A DNA stretch of 33,868 nucleotides from Bacillota bacterium (lineage in GTDB: Bacteria; Bacillota; Limnochordia; Darwinibacteriales; Darwinibacteriaceae). The notes beneath the pieces were generated by a model. That model was given only the letters and a program-made list of their open reading frames with translations, was not told the origin of the DNA and made no database searches. Position numbers and translations under genes: made by a program. How positions within the stretch are numbered: the stretch's first letter is position 1; every line of letters begins with the position of its first letter. The stretch lies in NCBI GenBank assembly GCA_012520355.1, contig JAAYOK010000206.1, positions 1-33,868 on the forward strand. Direction: 5' to 3'. Of the stretch, positions 9,061 to 17,211 are shown one piece after another.

Positions 9061-9606
9061 TTGGATTCGATTGGACTCATTGAGTTAAATAGCATTGCTG
9101 TAGGTTTTTATGCAGCTGACGCCATGGTCAAAGCTGCTTCTGTGAAGATTATTGAAGCTTTGCCCATTTGTCCAGGTAAATTTATGGTTTTGGTTGGAGG
9201 GGAAGTTGCCGATATTACGAACGCGGTAGAAGTAGGCGTGGAGGTAGCTGGCGATACCATCGTGGATAGCTTTATTATTCCCCGTGTTCATCCCCAAGTG
9301 TTTGGCGCCATTAATGCAGTAAGCCAGGTCCCTGCTATTCAGGCCTTGGGTATTGTGGAAACCTTCACCATTGCCTCTGGTATCATCGCGGCGGATGCCG
9401 CCGTGAAGGCAGCTGCCATCGATTTGGTGGAGATTCGCCTGAGCCGGGGGCAGGGCGGTAAAGCCTATTTTTCCCTCACTGGTGAAGTAGGGGCGGTTGC
9501 GGCGGCTGTTGAGGCGGCTGTGGATCGCATCGGCGATTCCGGGCTCTTGCTCAAGGCTGTGACAATCCCGTCTCCGCATACCGATTTAATGGACTTTCTT
9601 TACTAA
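9061..9606 (+). CDS. BMC-T trimeric tandem shell protein, PduT-like (Fe-S pore)
   Basis: TTG start; two BMC domains; ICPGKF loop as in PduT, whose Cys ligates a [4Fe-4S] cluster at the pore. Confidence 0.92.
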   Translation: MDSIGLIELNSIAVGFYAADAMVKAASVKIIEALPICPGKFMVLVGGEVADITNAVEVGVEVAGDTIVDSFIIPRVHPQVFGAINAVSQVPAIQALGIVETFTIASGIIAADAAVKAAAIDLVEIRLSRGQGGKAYFSLTGEVGAVAAAVEAAVDRIGDSGLLLKAVTIPSPHTDLMDFLY

Positions 9607-9625
9607 AGAGTGTGGGAGGGATGAC

Positions 9626-9913
9626 GTGGACTTTGGACGAGTAATTGGTAGAGTCGTGCTGACAAGGAAAGACCCTAAACTAGAGGGATTGAAGTTGTTA
9701 GTTGTCCAGCCCATCAATGAACATTATGAGGATCAGGGTCAACCTCTCATTGCCGTTGATTCTGTGGGAGCAGGGGCGAGCGAGACAGTCTGTTATACGA
9801 CCTCGCGGGATGCATCTTGGCCCTTTGGCGGAGAATCCCCCATTGATGCTTGTGTGACGGGGATCATAGATATCACTACGATCGATAAGACAATCGGAGT
9901 GGATGAGTCATGA
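9626..9913 (+). CDS. BMC-P vertex protein (EutN/CcmL family), second copy
   Basis: GTG start after gggaggg; DFGRVIGRVVLTRKDPKLEGLKLLVVQPI, AVDSVGAGASETV. Confidence 0.93.
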   Translation: MDFGRVIGRVVLTRKDPKLEGLKLLVVQPINEHYEDQGQPLIAVDSVGAGASETVCYTTSRDASWPFGGESPIDACVTGIIDITTIDKTIGVDES

Positions 9914-10176
9914 TGATAGGACGGGTTATTGGGAATGTTGTTTCCACCTGTAAGGATCAACACTTAGGTGGAAAAAAGCTACTTGTTGTGGATGTCACCG
10001 ACGAAGATGGTAAGCGAAAGTCGGTCATTGCCGTTGATGCGGTAGGGGCCGGGGTTGGTGATCGTGTCTTAGTGTTAGTCGAAGGAGGTTCGGCTCGTCA
10101 AGCCCTTGACGAACCCAAAGCTCCAGTGAATACAGCCATCGTCGGCATTATTGATTCTTTAACGGTTCATACGTAG
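9910..10176 (+). CDS. BMC-P vertex protein (EutN/CcmL family), third copy
   Basis: Overlaps previous stop; IGRVIGNVVSTCKDQHLGGKKLLVVDV, AVDAVGAGVGDRVLVLVEGGSARQ, NTAIVGIIDSL. Confidence 0.95.
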   Translation: MMIGRVIGNVVSTCKDQHLGGKKLLVVDVTDEDGKRKSVIAVDAVGAGVGDRVLVLVEGGSARQALDEPKAPVNTAIVGIIDSLTVHT

Positions 10177-10188
10177 GGGGAGAGAAGC

Positions 10189-10896
10189 ATGGTTTTCGAT
10201 GCAAGTATCGTGGATCTTGTAACAAAAATTGTGGCAGAAGTAACAGGGCCAAATCGCGGATTGAAGCGCTGTTTATGGATCGTGGAAGAGATGCCAAGGA
10301 ACAGATATATCCTAGATCATGCATCCGACCAGTTATCATCTAGCTATTCCATTGATATTTTGCCCTTTACCCCAGAGCTCCAAGATCCAGAAGGACTGTT
10401 ATACTCCTCCTATGGTAAGCTCTTAATCTGGTCTGATTTTTCGCCCCAGAGGGTGGCCGGTTATGATCTAGTTGTCTTATTCAACCTATCCTTAACGCGG
10501 GTTTCGAAAATCGCCCATCTCAACATCGATGATGAATTAACCGATCTCATCTTTCATTTCTTACAAACCAATGTTTCTATCTGGATGGATCGCTGGGACG
10601 AGCGCTATGAATACAAGAAGATGCGGCGCCCCTTGCAGGAAAAGGTTTTAAGTCTACTCGAGGTTTTAGAGGGTTATGGCATCGTCCAGCAGAATTTTGC
10701 CGACTTTGCCTGTGAAGGTGGGCCGGTGGATTGTAAGGAGCTACCTTCCACATTTATGGGAGTAGACGAAGTGAAGTTAGCTTTAAGGCAAGGTGCTCAG
10801 CCACAAGAACTGACAAAGAGCGGGAGGTTAACTCCCTTAGCCATAGATTATTTGAATGAGGTTGCTCGCAAGAGCAGAAATGAGGTGGAACGATGA
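10189..10896 (+). CDS. Uncharacterised BMC-associated protein, possibly flavoprotein-like
   Basis: 235 aa between BMC-P and aldolase genes, overlapping the latter; N-terminal helix DASIVDLVTKIVAEV resembles an encapsulation peptide; YDLVVLFNLSLTRVSKIAHLNIDD and LTPLAIDYLNE recall BMC flavoproteins (weak). Confidence 0.55.
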   Translation: MVFDASIVDLVTKIVAEVTGPNRGLKRCLWIVEEMPRNRYILDHASDQLSSSYSIDILPFTPELQDPEGLLYSSYGKLLIWSDFSPQRVAGYDLVVLFNLSLTRVSKIAHLNIDDELTDLIFHFLQTNVSIWMDRWDERYEYKKMRRPLQEKVLSLLEVLEGYGIVQQNFADFACEGGPVDCKELPSTFMGVDEVKLALRQGAQPQELTKSGRLTPLAIDYLNEVARKSRNEVER

Positions 10897-11699
10897 ACGA
10901 AAACGCAATTCGCAGAGAAATCGTCGAAGTGGGTAAGCGGCTCTTCCAACGAGACATGGTGGCGGCCAATGACGGAAATATCAGCGTCAGAGTTTCTGAT
11001 ACCACGGTTTTAATTACGCCCACCGGGGTTAGTAAAGGGTATATGGATACACAAAGCCTGCTGCGTGTGAATATTGCCGATGGCAAGGTGCTCAATGGTA
11101 ATGGGAAGGCGAGTTCAGAAACTCCCATGCATCTAACCATTTATCGCAATCGACCCGATGTGATGGCCGTCGTCCATGCACATCCTCCCACCGCTACAGG
11201 TTTTGCAGTAGCAGGAATCGCCTTTGACGACATTGCCTTACCTGAAGCGGTCCTCGGTCTCGGTAATGTTGCTTTGACCGATTATGCCACACCAACCACC
11301 AATGAGGTAGCCCAGGTGGTCTTGGATAAGATTAAGTGTAGTGATGTCCTACTCTTAGCGAACCATGGTGCCGTGGCAGTGGGTGATAGCCTAACCCAAG
11401 CCTACTTCCGTATGGAAAGTTTGGAGCAGGTGGCCAAGATTACGTTGACTGCTCGCCTGCTTGGTAATGTGAATCTGCTCAATACAGAGCAGCAAAGTAG
11501 GCTGTTTGACCTGCGTGAGAAAATGGGCTTGCGGGATTATTGTCTGTCCTGTAATAATTGTGGAAACTGCACCAATCCATCGGCTGTGGAAGAACATGTG
11601 GCGTCGCAAGCCAGCTCCAATGGAGTGCCAAGCGAAGCTATGATTCGGGAGATCGTAACTCGTATTTATACGGAGCTCTCTGCCAGGACTCCTCGTTAA
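10893..11699 (+). CDS. Class II (Zn-dependent) aldolase, FucA/AraD-like, probable BMC signature enzyme
   Basis: NDGNISVRV, TPTGVSKGYM, VHAHPPTATGFAV, LLANHGAVAVG motifs; C-terminal extension with CLSCNNCGNC and terminal helix SEAMIREIVTRIYTELS. Confidence 0.92.
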   Translation: MNENAIRREIVEVGKRLFQRDMVAANDGNISVRVSDTTVLITPTGVSKGYMDTQSLLRVNIADGKVLNGNGKASSETPMHLTIYRNRPDVMAVVHAHPPTATGFAVAGIAFDDIALPEAVLGLGNVALTDYATPTTNEVAQVVLDKIKCSDVLLLANHGAVAVGDSLTQAYFRMESLEQVAKITLTARLLGNVNLLNTEQQSRLFDLREKMGLRDYCLSCNNCGNCTNPSAVEEHVASQASSNGVPSEAMIREIVTRIYTELSARTPR

Positions 11700-11791
11700 G
11701 CGGAGTTTATCAGGGAAAGGATTTCTCGTAAATTGAGGCAGGGGTAGTGTGTTTGGGAGCGAATATGGAAGATAAGATTCGAGGGATGTAA

Positions 11792-12736
11792 ATGCAATTG
11801 ACATTCGAAGAGAATCGTCTTGATGTGGAAATTGCTTTTCGGTACTACTACGAGCAAAAGACCCAGGGGCAGATTGCCGCCGAGATGGGTTTGTCTCGAG
11901 TGAAGGTCCAAAGGATTCTTCAGAGATGTCTGAACTCTGGGATCGTACGCATTACTATCGAGGATCCACTCGTCAAGTGTATTGAATTAGAAAAAGGCCT
12001 GGTCGAACGTTTCGGACTCAAAGAGGCCCATGTGGTCATGACTCCCTCGAATGGGGTCTTTGCAGAACATCAGGTGGCTCTAAAAGGCGGAAGTGTGTTC
12101 GATAGCAAGCTGCGGGATGGAATTACCGTTGGCGTGGCTTGGGGCAGAATGGCGAATGCTGTGGCTAATAACCTGCGGCCCGATACTCCACGTAAAGTGG
12201 ATTTTGTCTCGGTTGTGGGAGGGCTTACTGCAAAGCAGTCTGTCAATCCTCTTTCCATCATCCATAAGTTGGGTGAGCTTTATGGGGGTGAGGTTTATTA
12301 CATTTCGGCACCTGCGGTCGTCGATGACCTAGAAGTAAAAGAGGCTATTTTGGGCGAACGTTCGTTAAAACGGGTCTTCCGAAAAATGAACGACATTGAC
12401 CTGACCTTTGTGGGGATCGGGAATGTGGCGGAGAGTTCAACTTTATCCCAAACAGGGTATTTATCCCCAGAGGAGCTGGCTGATTTTCGAGCCAAGGGAG
12501 CAGTGGGTGAGGTCCTCTTGTATCATTATGATATTGAGGGCAATATTATCGAGTCAGACTTTCACGACCGCCTCATCGGGATTGGCGTGGAGGGTTTGAA
12601 GAATATCGAAACGACGATTGGTGTGGCTAATGGAGCAGAAAAGGTCGCATCGATTATCGGGGCCATCCGTGGTGGATTCATCAATTGTCTCGTTACGGAT
12701 GAGGAGACGGCGGAATCTGTATTGGCCTATCCTTAA
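11792..12736 (+). CDS. SorC/DeoR-type sugar-binding transcriptional regulator
   Basis: N-terminal HTH (YYEQKTQGQIAAEMGLSRVKVQRILQRC), C-terminal sugar-binding region (GITVGVAWGRMANAVANNL, FVSVVGGLT, VGIGNVAESSTL, GVANGAEKVASIIGAIRGGFINCLVTDEETA). Confidence 0.93.
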   Translation: MQLTFEENRLDVEIAFRYYYEQKTQGQIAAEMGLSRVKVQRILQRCLNSGIVRITIEDPLVKCIELEKGLVERFGLKEAHVVMTPSNGVFAEHQVALKGGSVFDSKLRDGITVGVAWGRMANAVANNLRPDTPRKVDFVSVVGGLTAKQSVNPLSIIHKLGELYGGEVYYISAPAVVDDLEVKEAILGERSLKRVFRKMNDIDLTFVGIGNVAESSTLSQTGYLSPEELADFRAKGAVGEVLLYHYDIEGNIIESDFHDRLIGIGVEGLKNIETTIGVANGAEKVASIIGAIRGGFINCLVTDEETAESVLAYP

Positions 12737-12753
12737 CCTAAAGGAGTGGGATT

Positions 12754-14736
12754 ATGAAGTTACGGGCAAGATTTTTGTTGTTGGTTCTGGTACCAGTGAT
12801 TTTAGTCTTCAGTTCGATTGGGGGCTACGCAATTTATCGGTTTTACCAGCAGCAGACGGAAAGTGCCATGGAGCTTACGATTAATCTCTCGGAGAGCTAT
12901 GCTCAGGAGATTGAGGCAGAGCTGAATAAGGCGCTTGTGATCGCAGAGACGTTGGCGGTGACCGTGGCGAGCCAAGTGGATAAGGGACAGACCAATCGAG
13001 ATGTCCTAAATAATGTCTTGCATGATGTGTTAGAGGCGAATCACAACCTGCTGGGTATCTGGTTAGGTATGGAGCCGAACGCCTATGATGGAACCGACAT
13101 CTTCTATATGAATACCGAAAATCATGACGAAACGGGTCGCTTTATACCTTACTGGTATCGAGGGGAAGAAGGATTGGTCCTTACTCACCTCGAAGGTTAC
13201 CAGTCCTTAGGTGAAGGCGATTATTATCAACTGGCCCTAACCACGGGGAAAAAGCAGCTTCTAGAACCCTTTTACTATGAAGTGGGTGAGGAAAACGTCT
13301 TTGTTACCACCATTGCTGTACCCATCGTTTATGGAACTCGGATTATTGGTGTGGCCGGAGTAGATTTTGCCGTTGAGTATCTGCAGGGAATTACCGCCTC
13401 CTTACAAATCTATGAAAACGGATTCGGTAGGCTCTTAACGGAGACAGGTTTTGTCGTCTATCACCCAGACCAGGAACGGATCGGCAATATTGGTGAAGAA
13501 TTTGTGGCTGCTGAAGGGCAACAAATCCTTCTAGATGCTCAAGAAGATAGGATAACGTCGATGTGGACTGAATCCATCAGCCTGCAAACGGATACATATC
13601 AGACCTATGTACCCATTCGGGTGGGGGATATTGAATCGCGCTGGGTTTTTGGAGGAGTCGCGATTCAAACTGAGATGTTTGCCGGAGTTATGAACATTCT
13701 ATGGCGACTGGTTTTCGTGCTAGCCATCGGCTTTATCATTCTCGGTGTTACCATTCTGGCCGTTTCTGGCACAATCACTAGGCCCATTGCTGCTCTAAAC
13801 GCCTTTATTGAGAAGATCGCTGCCCTGGATTTACAGGCAAAACATCAAGAAATTATCGCTCCCTACTTGAAGCGAAACGATGAAGTAGGTACGATTGCCC
13901 GTGCGGTAGACTCCATGCAGCAGGCACTCATCGAGATTACCACCCAGATTCAAGATATCTCAGCCCGGGTGGCAACTAGGGGGCAACAAATTGCTGTTTC
14001 TGTGGGGGAAAACTCCGCCGCAATTGAAGAAGTAACCGCCTCCATGGGCGAGCTTGGTTCCAGTGTGGTCATGACCCGGGATCGTTCTGTACACATGGCA
14101 GATAGCGCCAAGGATGTTCAAGACTTGGCCCTGGGCGGCAATGAGCAGATGCATCAAACGCTACTCGCCATGGAGGAAATTGTCAAGCTTTCCCAGGAAT
14201 CTAAAGAAGCTTTAGCTACTCTCGCGGGGCAGGTCGCCACGGTAGAGGGTATTCTCCAGATTATTGGAGATGTGGCTGAACAAACCAATCTGCTAGCCTT
14301 AAATGCAGCTATTGAAGCTGCCCGTGCCGGTGAGTATGGTAGAGGATTTGCTGTCGTGGCCGATGAGGTCTCAGGTTTGGCGGAGCAAACCAGCAATTCT
14401 GTGGATGAAATCCGTCAAATGGTGAGGCAGCTCACGGACAATGCTACCATCTCCACACGGCTGATGGACGGAACCGAGGAGCAAATTCGAGTGGGTAGTG
14501 ATCTACTGGCCCGTACAGAACAGGCCTTCAACCAAATTACCGACAGAATCAATGTAATTGGCGATTTGGTGCGAGAACTTACCGCTGCTTTGGAAGATAT
14601 GAATGAACTTGGCAATTCTGTGGGAGCTGCCGCAGAAGAACAAGCGGCTTCCATGGGCGAAATTGCTCAAACCACAGAAGACCTTTCGAGCTTAGGGGAA
14701 GAGCTACAACGATTGGCCCAGCGTTTCATTGTTTAG
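12754..14736 (+). CDS. Methyl-accepting chemotaxis protein with extracellular Cache-like sensor domain
   Basis: N-terminal TM, about 270-aa extracellular region, second TM, HAMP ([20 protein letters not shown]), MCP hairpin [34 protein letters not shown]. Confidence 0.94.
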   Translation: MKLRARFLLLVLVPVILVFSSIGGYAIYRFYQQQTESAMELTINLSESYAQEIEAELNKALVIAETLAVTVASQVDKGQTNRDVLNNVLHDVLEANHNLLGIWLGMEPNAYDGTDIFYMNTENHDETGRFIPYWYRGEEGLVLTHLEGYQSLGEGDYYQLALTTGKKQLLEPFYYEVGEENVFVTTIAVPIVYGTRIIGVAGVDFAVEYLQGITASLQIYENGFGRLLTETGFVVYHPDQERIGNIGEEFVAAEGQQILLDAQEDRITSMWTESISLQTDTYQTYVPIRVGDIESRWVFGGVAIQTEMFAGVMNILWRLVFVLAIGFIILGVTILAVSGTITRPIAALNAFIEKIAALDLQAKHQEIIAPYLKRNDEVGTIARAVDSMQQALIEITTQIQDISARVATRGQQIAVSVGENSAAIEEVTASMGELGSSVVMTRDRSVHMADSAKDVQDLALGGNEQMHQTLLAMEEIVKLSQESKEALATLAGQVATVEGILQIIGDVAEQTNLLALNAAIEAARAGEYGRGFAVVADEVSGLAEQTSNSVDEIRQMVRQLTDNATISTRLMDGTEEQIRVGSDLLARTEQAFNQITDRINVIGDLVRELTAALEDMNELGNSVGAAAEEQAASMGEIAQTTEDLSSLGEELQRLAQRFIV

Positions 14737-14756
14737 GTCAAAACCGTAACAAGATA

Positions 14757-14805
14757 GTAAAAAGGATGTGCGTCTTGGCAATCAAGCTGCACATCCTTTT
14801 TTTTA
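14757..14805. terminator. Intrinsic terminator between the converging MCP and rpiR genes
   Basis: aaaaggatgtgc (14760-14771) pairs perfectly with gcacatcctttt (14789-14800), followed by T-run; A/T-rich on both sides. Confidence 0.9.
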
Positions 14806-15666
14806 TTGAAGCTTTTCCACCACTGAACGGGCGGTCTTCTTGGTCAATTCCACCGCAGCGTCACCGAGTCGCAGGGCGACCCCTGTATAAAGTAGATCAA
14901 GCATATGAACCTGGGCAATCTTCGAGCGGAGAGAACCACCCTGAAGTGGATCTTCGGCGGAGCTGGTTAGAAGCACTAGATCGGATACTTCGGTGATGGG
15001 CGATTTCACGATATCTGTGACGGCGATGGTAAAGGCACCATTTTGCTTGGCCAGACGCATGCTATCTACCGTATCCTTGGTACTACCGGAGTGGGAGAAC
15101 CCGATGCAGACATCCTCTTTGGTAATATGGGCTGTAGCCATAATTTGATGATGGGCATCACTGAGGGCAAAGGACAACATCCCGATCCGTAAGAACTTGC
15201 TTTGGGCATCAAGTGCGGTGAGTCCCGATGTACCTACTCCCACCAGAAACAAATGCTTAGCCTGGATAATTCTATCTACAGCCTCGCTTAATGCCTTGGG
15301 GTTAACCAGGCGTGAAGTATCTTGCAGGGCACTGGCATTCATGGCTGTCACCTTTTCCACCAGAGTCTGAAACGAATCATCGGCCGTTAACATGCCGTGT
15401 ACGGTATGATCCTTTTTGGTGGCCAGTTCTAAGGCCAGGTTCAGCTTAAGATCCTGATAACCAGAAAACCCTACGGCTTGAGAAAAACGGATAATTGTGG
15501 CCTCGCCAACGCCGCAGCGCTCGCCTAATTGTGTTACGGAGAAATAAATGATTTCACTGGGGTGCTCCAAGCAATAGTCTGCTACTCTTTTTTCTGTTGG
15601 CGTCAAAGAGGGGTAAGCACTCTTGATGCGCGCTAGTCCTCCTGAGTTCTGCAGTTCGTGTATCAT
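14803..15666 (-). CDS. MurR/RpiR family transcriptional regulator (HTH + SIS)
   Basis: LTPTEKRVADYCLEHPSEIIYFSVTQLGERCGVGEATIIRFSQAVGFSGYQDLKLNLA; SIS domain FLVGVGTSGLTALDAQSKFLRIG, GFSHSGSTKDTVDS. Confidence 0.95.
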   Translation of the reverse strand: MIHELQNSGGLARIKSAYPSLTPTEKRVADYCLEHPSEIIYFSVTQLGERCGVGEATIIRFSQAVGFSGYQDLKLNLALELATKKDHTVHGMLTADDSFQTLVEKVTAMNASALQDTSRLVNPKALSEAVDRIIQAKHLFLVGVGTSGLTALDAQSKFLRIGMLSFALSDAHHQIMATAHITKEDVCIGFSHSGSTKDTVDSMRLAKQNGAFTIAVTDIVKSPITEVSDLVLLTSSAEDPLQGGSLRSKIAQVHMLDLLYTGVALRLGDAAVELTKKTARSVVEKLQ

Positions 15667-15722
15667 CTTTATCCACCTGACCTTCTAAGATAGATCTTCG
15701 CTCAACTACCGCCAGTTTCCTC

Positions 15723-15854
15723 TTATCGATCCCTAAACTGGTCCCAACCATAGAGCGCAGCTCCGATAATTCCCCCATCTTCACCTAAGGAACTTAAGAT
15801 TGCGAGGCGCGTGTTGGTGGTTCCAATATCGATGCCGATCAAGGAATTAACCAC
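15723..15854 (-). pseudogene. Remnant of a ROK-family sugar kinase with a large internal deletion
   Basis: 43-aa frame VVNSLIGIDIGTTNTRLAILSSLGEDGGIIGAALYGWDQFRDR*: ROK N-terminal ATP-binding motif IGIDIGTTNTRLAIL joined directly to a ROK C-terminus LGEDGGIIGAALYG. Confidence 0.75.
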
Positions 15855-15958
15855 CAGGGAGAGAAGTATAACGACACAGAAGCTTAGCAAGGGTCGACTA
15901 CATTTTTCTCGCCCTTCGTTATTCGTTAAAATGGAATTGTGCAGGAAGGAAGAGTACA

Positions 15959-16642
15959 GTGGATATACTAGAACGATTGCACAATGGACTCATTGTCTCG
16001 TGCCAAGCCCTAGAAGATGAACCTCTCCACGGCCCCATGTTCATGGCCGCTATGGCCCGGGCTGTCCAGTTAGGTGGGGCTGTAGGCATTCGCACCAATG
16101 GGGTAACAGAGGTTGAAGTGATCAAGAAAATGACGGGTTTACCCCTGATCGGTATCAAGAAAGTGACGAACGATGCAGGCCAAATGTGTATTACCCCAAG
16201 TTTCACCCATGCCCAGGAGCTCGCTTGGGCCGGTGCCGACATTGTAGCTGTTGATGTACGGAAAGAAAGACCCTTCGGCGAGCCCTTAGAAGAGCTTTTG
16301 CCCCGAATTCGCCAAGAGTTGAAGGTCCAGGTGATGGCCGATTGCGCCACCTTGGAGGATGCCCAGCTCGCAGCTGAAATTGGCGTGGATGTCTTAGCTT
16401 CGACCTTCGGTTTTCAGCATAATGAAATCGGGATTGAACCAGACTTTGCCCTCTTAGAAGGAATGATTGCCCTGGGCATTCCCGTGATTGCTGAAGGAGG
16501 TTTTTGGTATCCCGAGCAGGTAGTGAAAGCGTTCAAAATGGGTGCCTGGTCTGTGGTGGTAGGTAGTGCCATCACTCGACCTTTAGAGATTACCAAACGC
16601 TTTGTTCAGGCTTTAAAGAAGGAAGAAATAACCCAAGAGTGA
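15959..16642 (+). CDS. nanE: N-acetylmannosamine-6-phosphate 2-epimerase
   Basis: GTG start after aggaagga; LIVSCQALEDEPLHGPMFMAAMARAVQLGGAVGIRTNG, PLIGIKK, ADIVAVDVRKERP, VMADCATLEDA, VIAEGGFWYPEQV, VVVGSAITRP. Confidence 0.95.
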   Translation: MDILERLHNGLIVSCQALEDEPLHGPMFMAAMARAVQLGGAVGIRTNGVTEVEVIKKMTGLPLIGIKKVTNDAGQMCITPSFTHAQELAWAGADIVAVDVRKERPFGEPLEELLPRIRQELKVQVMADCATLEDAQLAAEIGVDVLASTFGFQHNEIGIEPDFALLEGMIALGIPVIAEGGFWYPEQVVKAFKMGAWSVVVGSAITRPLEITKRFVQALKKEEITQE

Positions 16643-16651
16643 TATAAACCT

Positions 16652-16695
16652 GGCCCCTTGGAGCGATGATTTCGCTGCAAGGGGCGTTTTGTTGA
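16652..16695. terminator. Terminator hairpin after nanE; copy 1 of a 34-bp direct repeat
   Basis: ggccccttg-g-agcga-tgatt-tcgct-g-caaggggc then gttttgtt; identical 34 bp recurs at 17557-17590. Confidence 0.88.
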
Positions 16696-16732
16696 AGTGG
16701 ACGATCTCTACTCTCTTTTTCGTTAGCGACAT

Positions 16733-16761
16733 TTGACTTCGTTCATCGTTCCCATTACACT
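16733..16761 (+). promoter_or_regulatory. Sigma-A-type promoter for the toxin-antitoxin pair
   Basis: TTGACT (16733-16738), 17-bp spacer, TACACT (16756-16761). Confidence 0.7.
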
Positions 16762-16791
16762 ATACGTAAGGAACCAAGTTTCCTTACGTAT
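16762..16791 (+). promoter_or_regulatory. Palindromic operator, probable autoregulatory site of the toxin-antitoxin operon
   Basis: ATACGTAAGGAA (16762-16773), ccaagt, TTCCTTACGTAT (16780-16791): perfect 12-bp arms directly after the -10. Confidence 0.75.
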
Positions 16792-16816
16792 GATTGTAAG
16801 AAAGGGGCATAGAATA

Positions 16817-17209
16817 ATGCTGGATATCCATGACAGACTGGAGAATGGATCTATGGAGATGAAGCGCATCAAGATTTCTTCTAAACGGCAAGTTACTATT
16901 CCCGCCAAGTATTACACGGGTCTTGGATTGGCCGATGAAGTCGATTGCATTTATACTGACAACATGCTCATTCTTTTGCCCGTGAAAAGCCACGACTCTG
17001 CTTTTTCTGAGGAGATTTTGGCAGACTTAATTGAACAAGGTTATGAGGGGAAGGACCTCTTGGAAGAGTTCAAGAAGGTAAACAAGCAAATTAGACCTGC
17101 TGTTGAACAGCTCATTAAGGAAGCTGATGCTTTAGCGAAGGCAGCATCGGTAGACTATAGGGATCGCACCGATGAGATATTTGGGTCCCATGGAGACTTA
17201 GAGGCCTAA
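16817..17209 (+). CDS. AbrB/SpoVT-type antitoxin
   Basis: ATG 16817 preceded by aaagggg; MKRIKISSKRQVTIPAKYYTGLGLADEVDCIYTDNMLILLP swapped-hairpin domain. Confidence 0.85.
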   Translation: MLDIHDRLENGSMEMKRIKISSKRQVTIPAKYYTGLGLADEVDCIYTDNMLILLPVKSHDSAFSEEILADLIEQGYEGKDLLEEFKKVNKQIRPAVEQLIKEADALAKAASVDYRDRTDEIFGSHGDLEA

Positions 17210-17211
17210 CT

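Noticed and set aside
9085-9579. 164-aa minus-strand ORF
   Set aside because: Antisense to the BMC-T gene; shadow ORF.
4708-11699. Propanediol or ethanolamine utilisation (Pdu/Eut) locus
   Set aside because: No B12-dependent diol dehydratase, ethanolamine ammonia-lyase, glycyl-radical enzyme or B12 genes; the only lyase is a class II aldolase.
11391-11804. 137-aa minus-strand ORF
   Set aside because: Antisense to the aldolase C-terminus and start of the SorC gene; no domain or RBS support.
15554-15784. 76-aa minus-strand ORF between rpiR and nanE
   Set aside because: Overlaps rpiR and is in the wrong frame; the meaningful signal here is the ROK remnant frame at 15723-15854.
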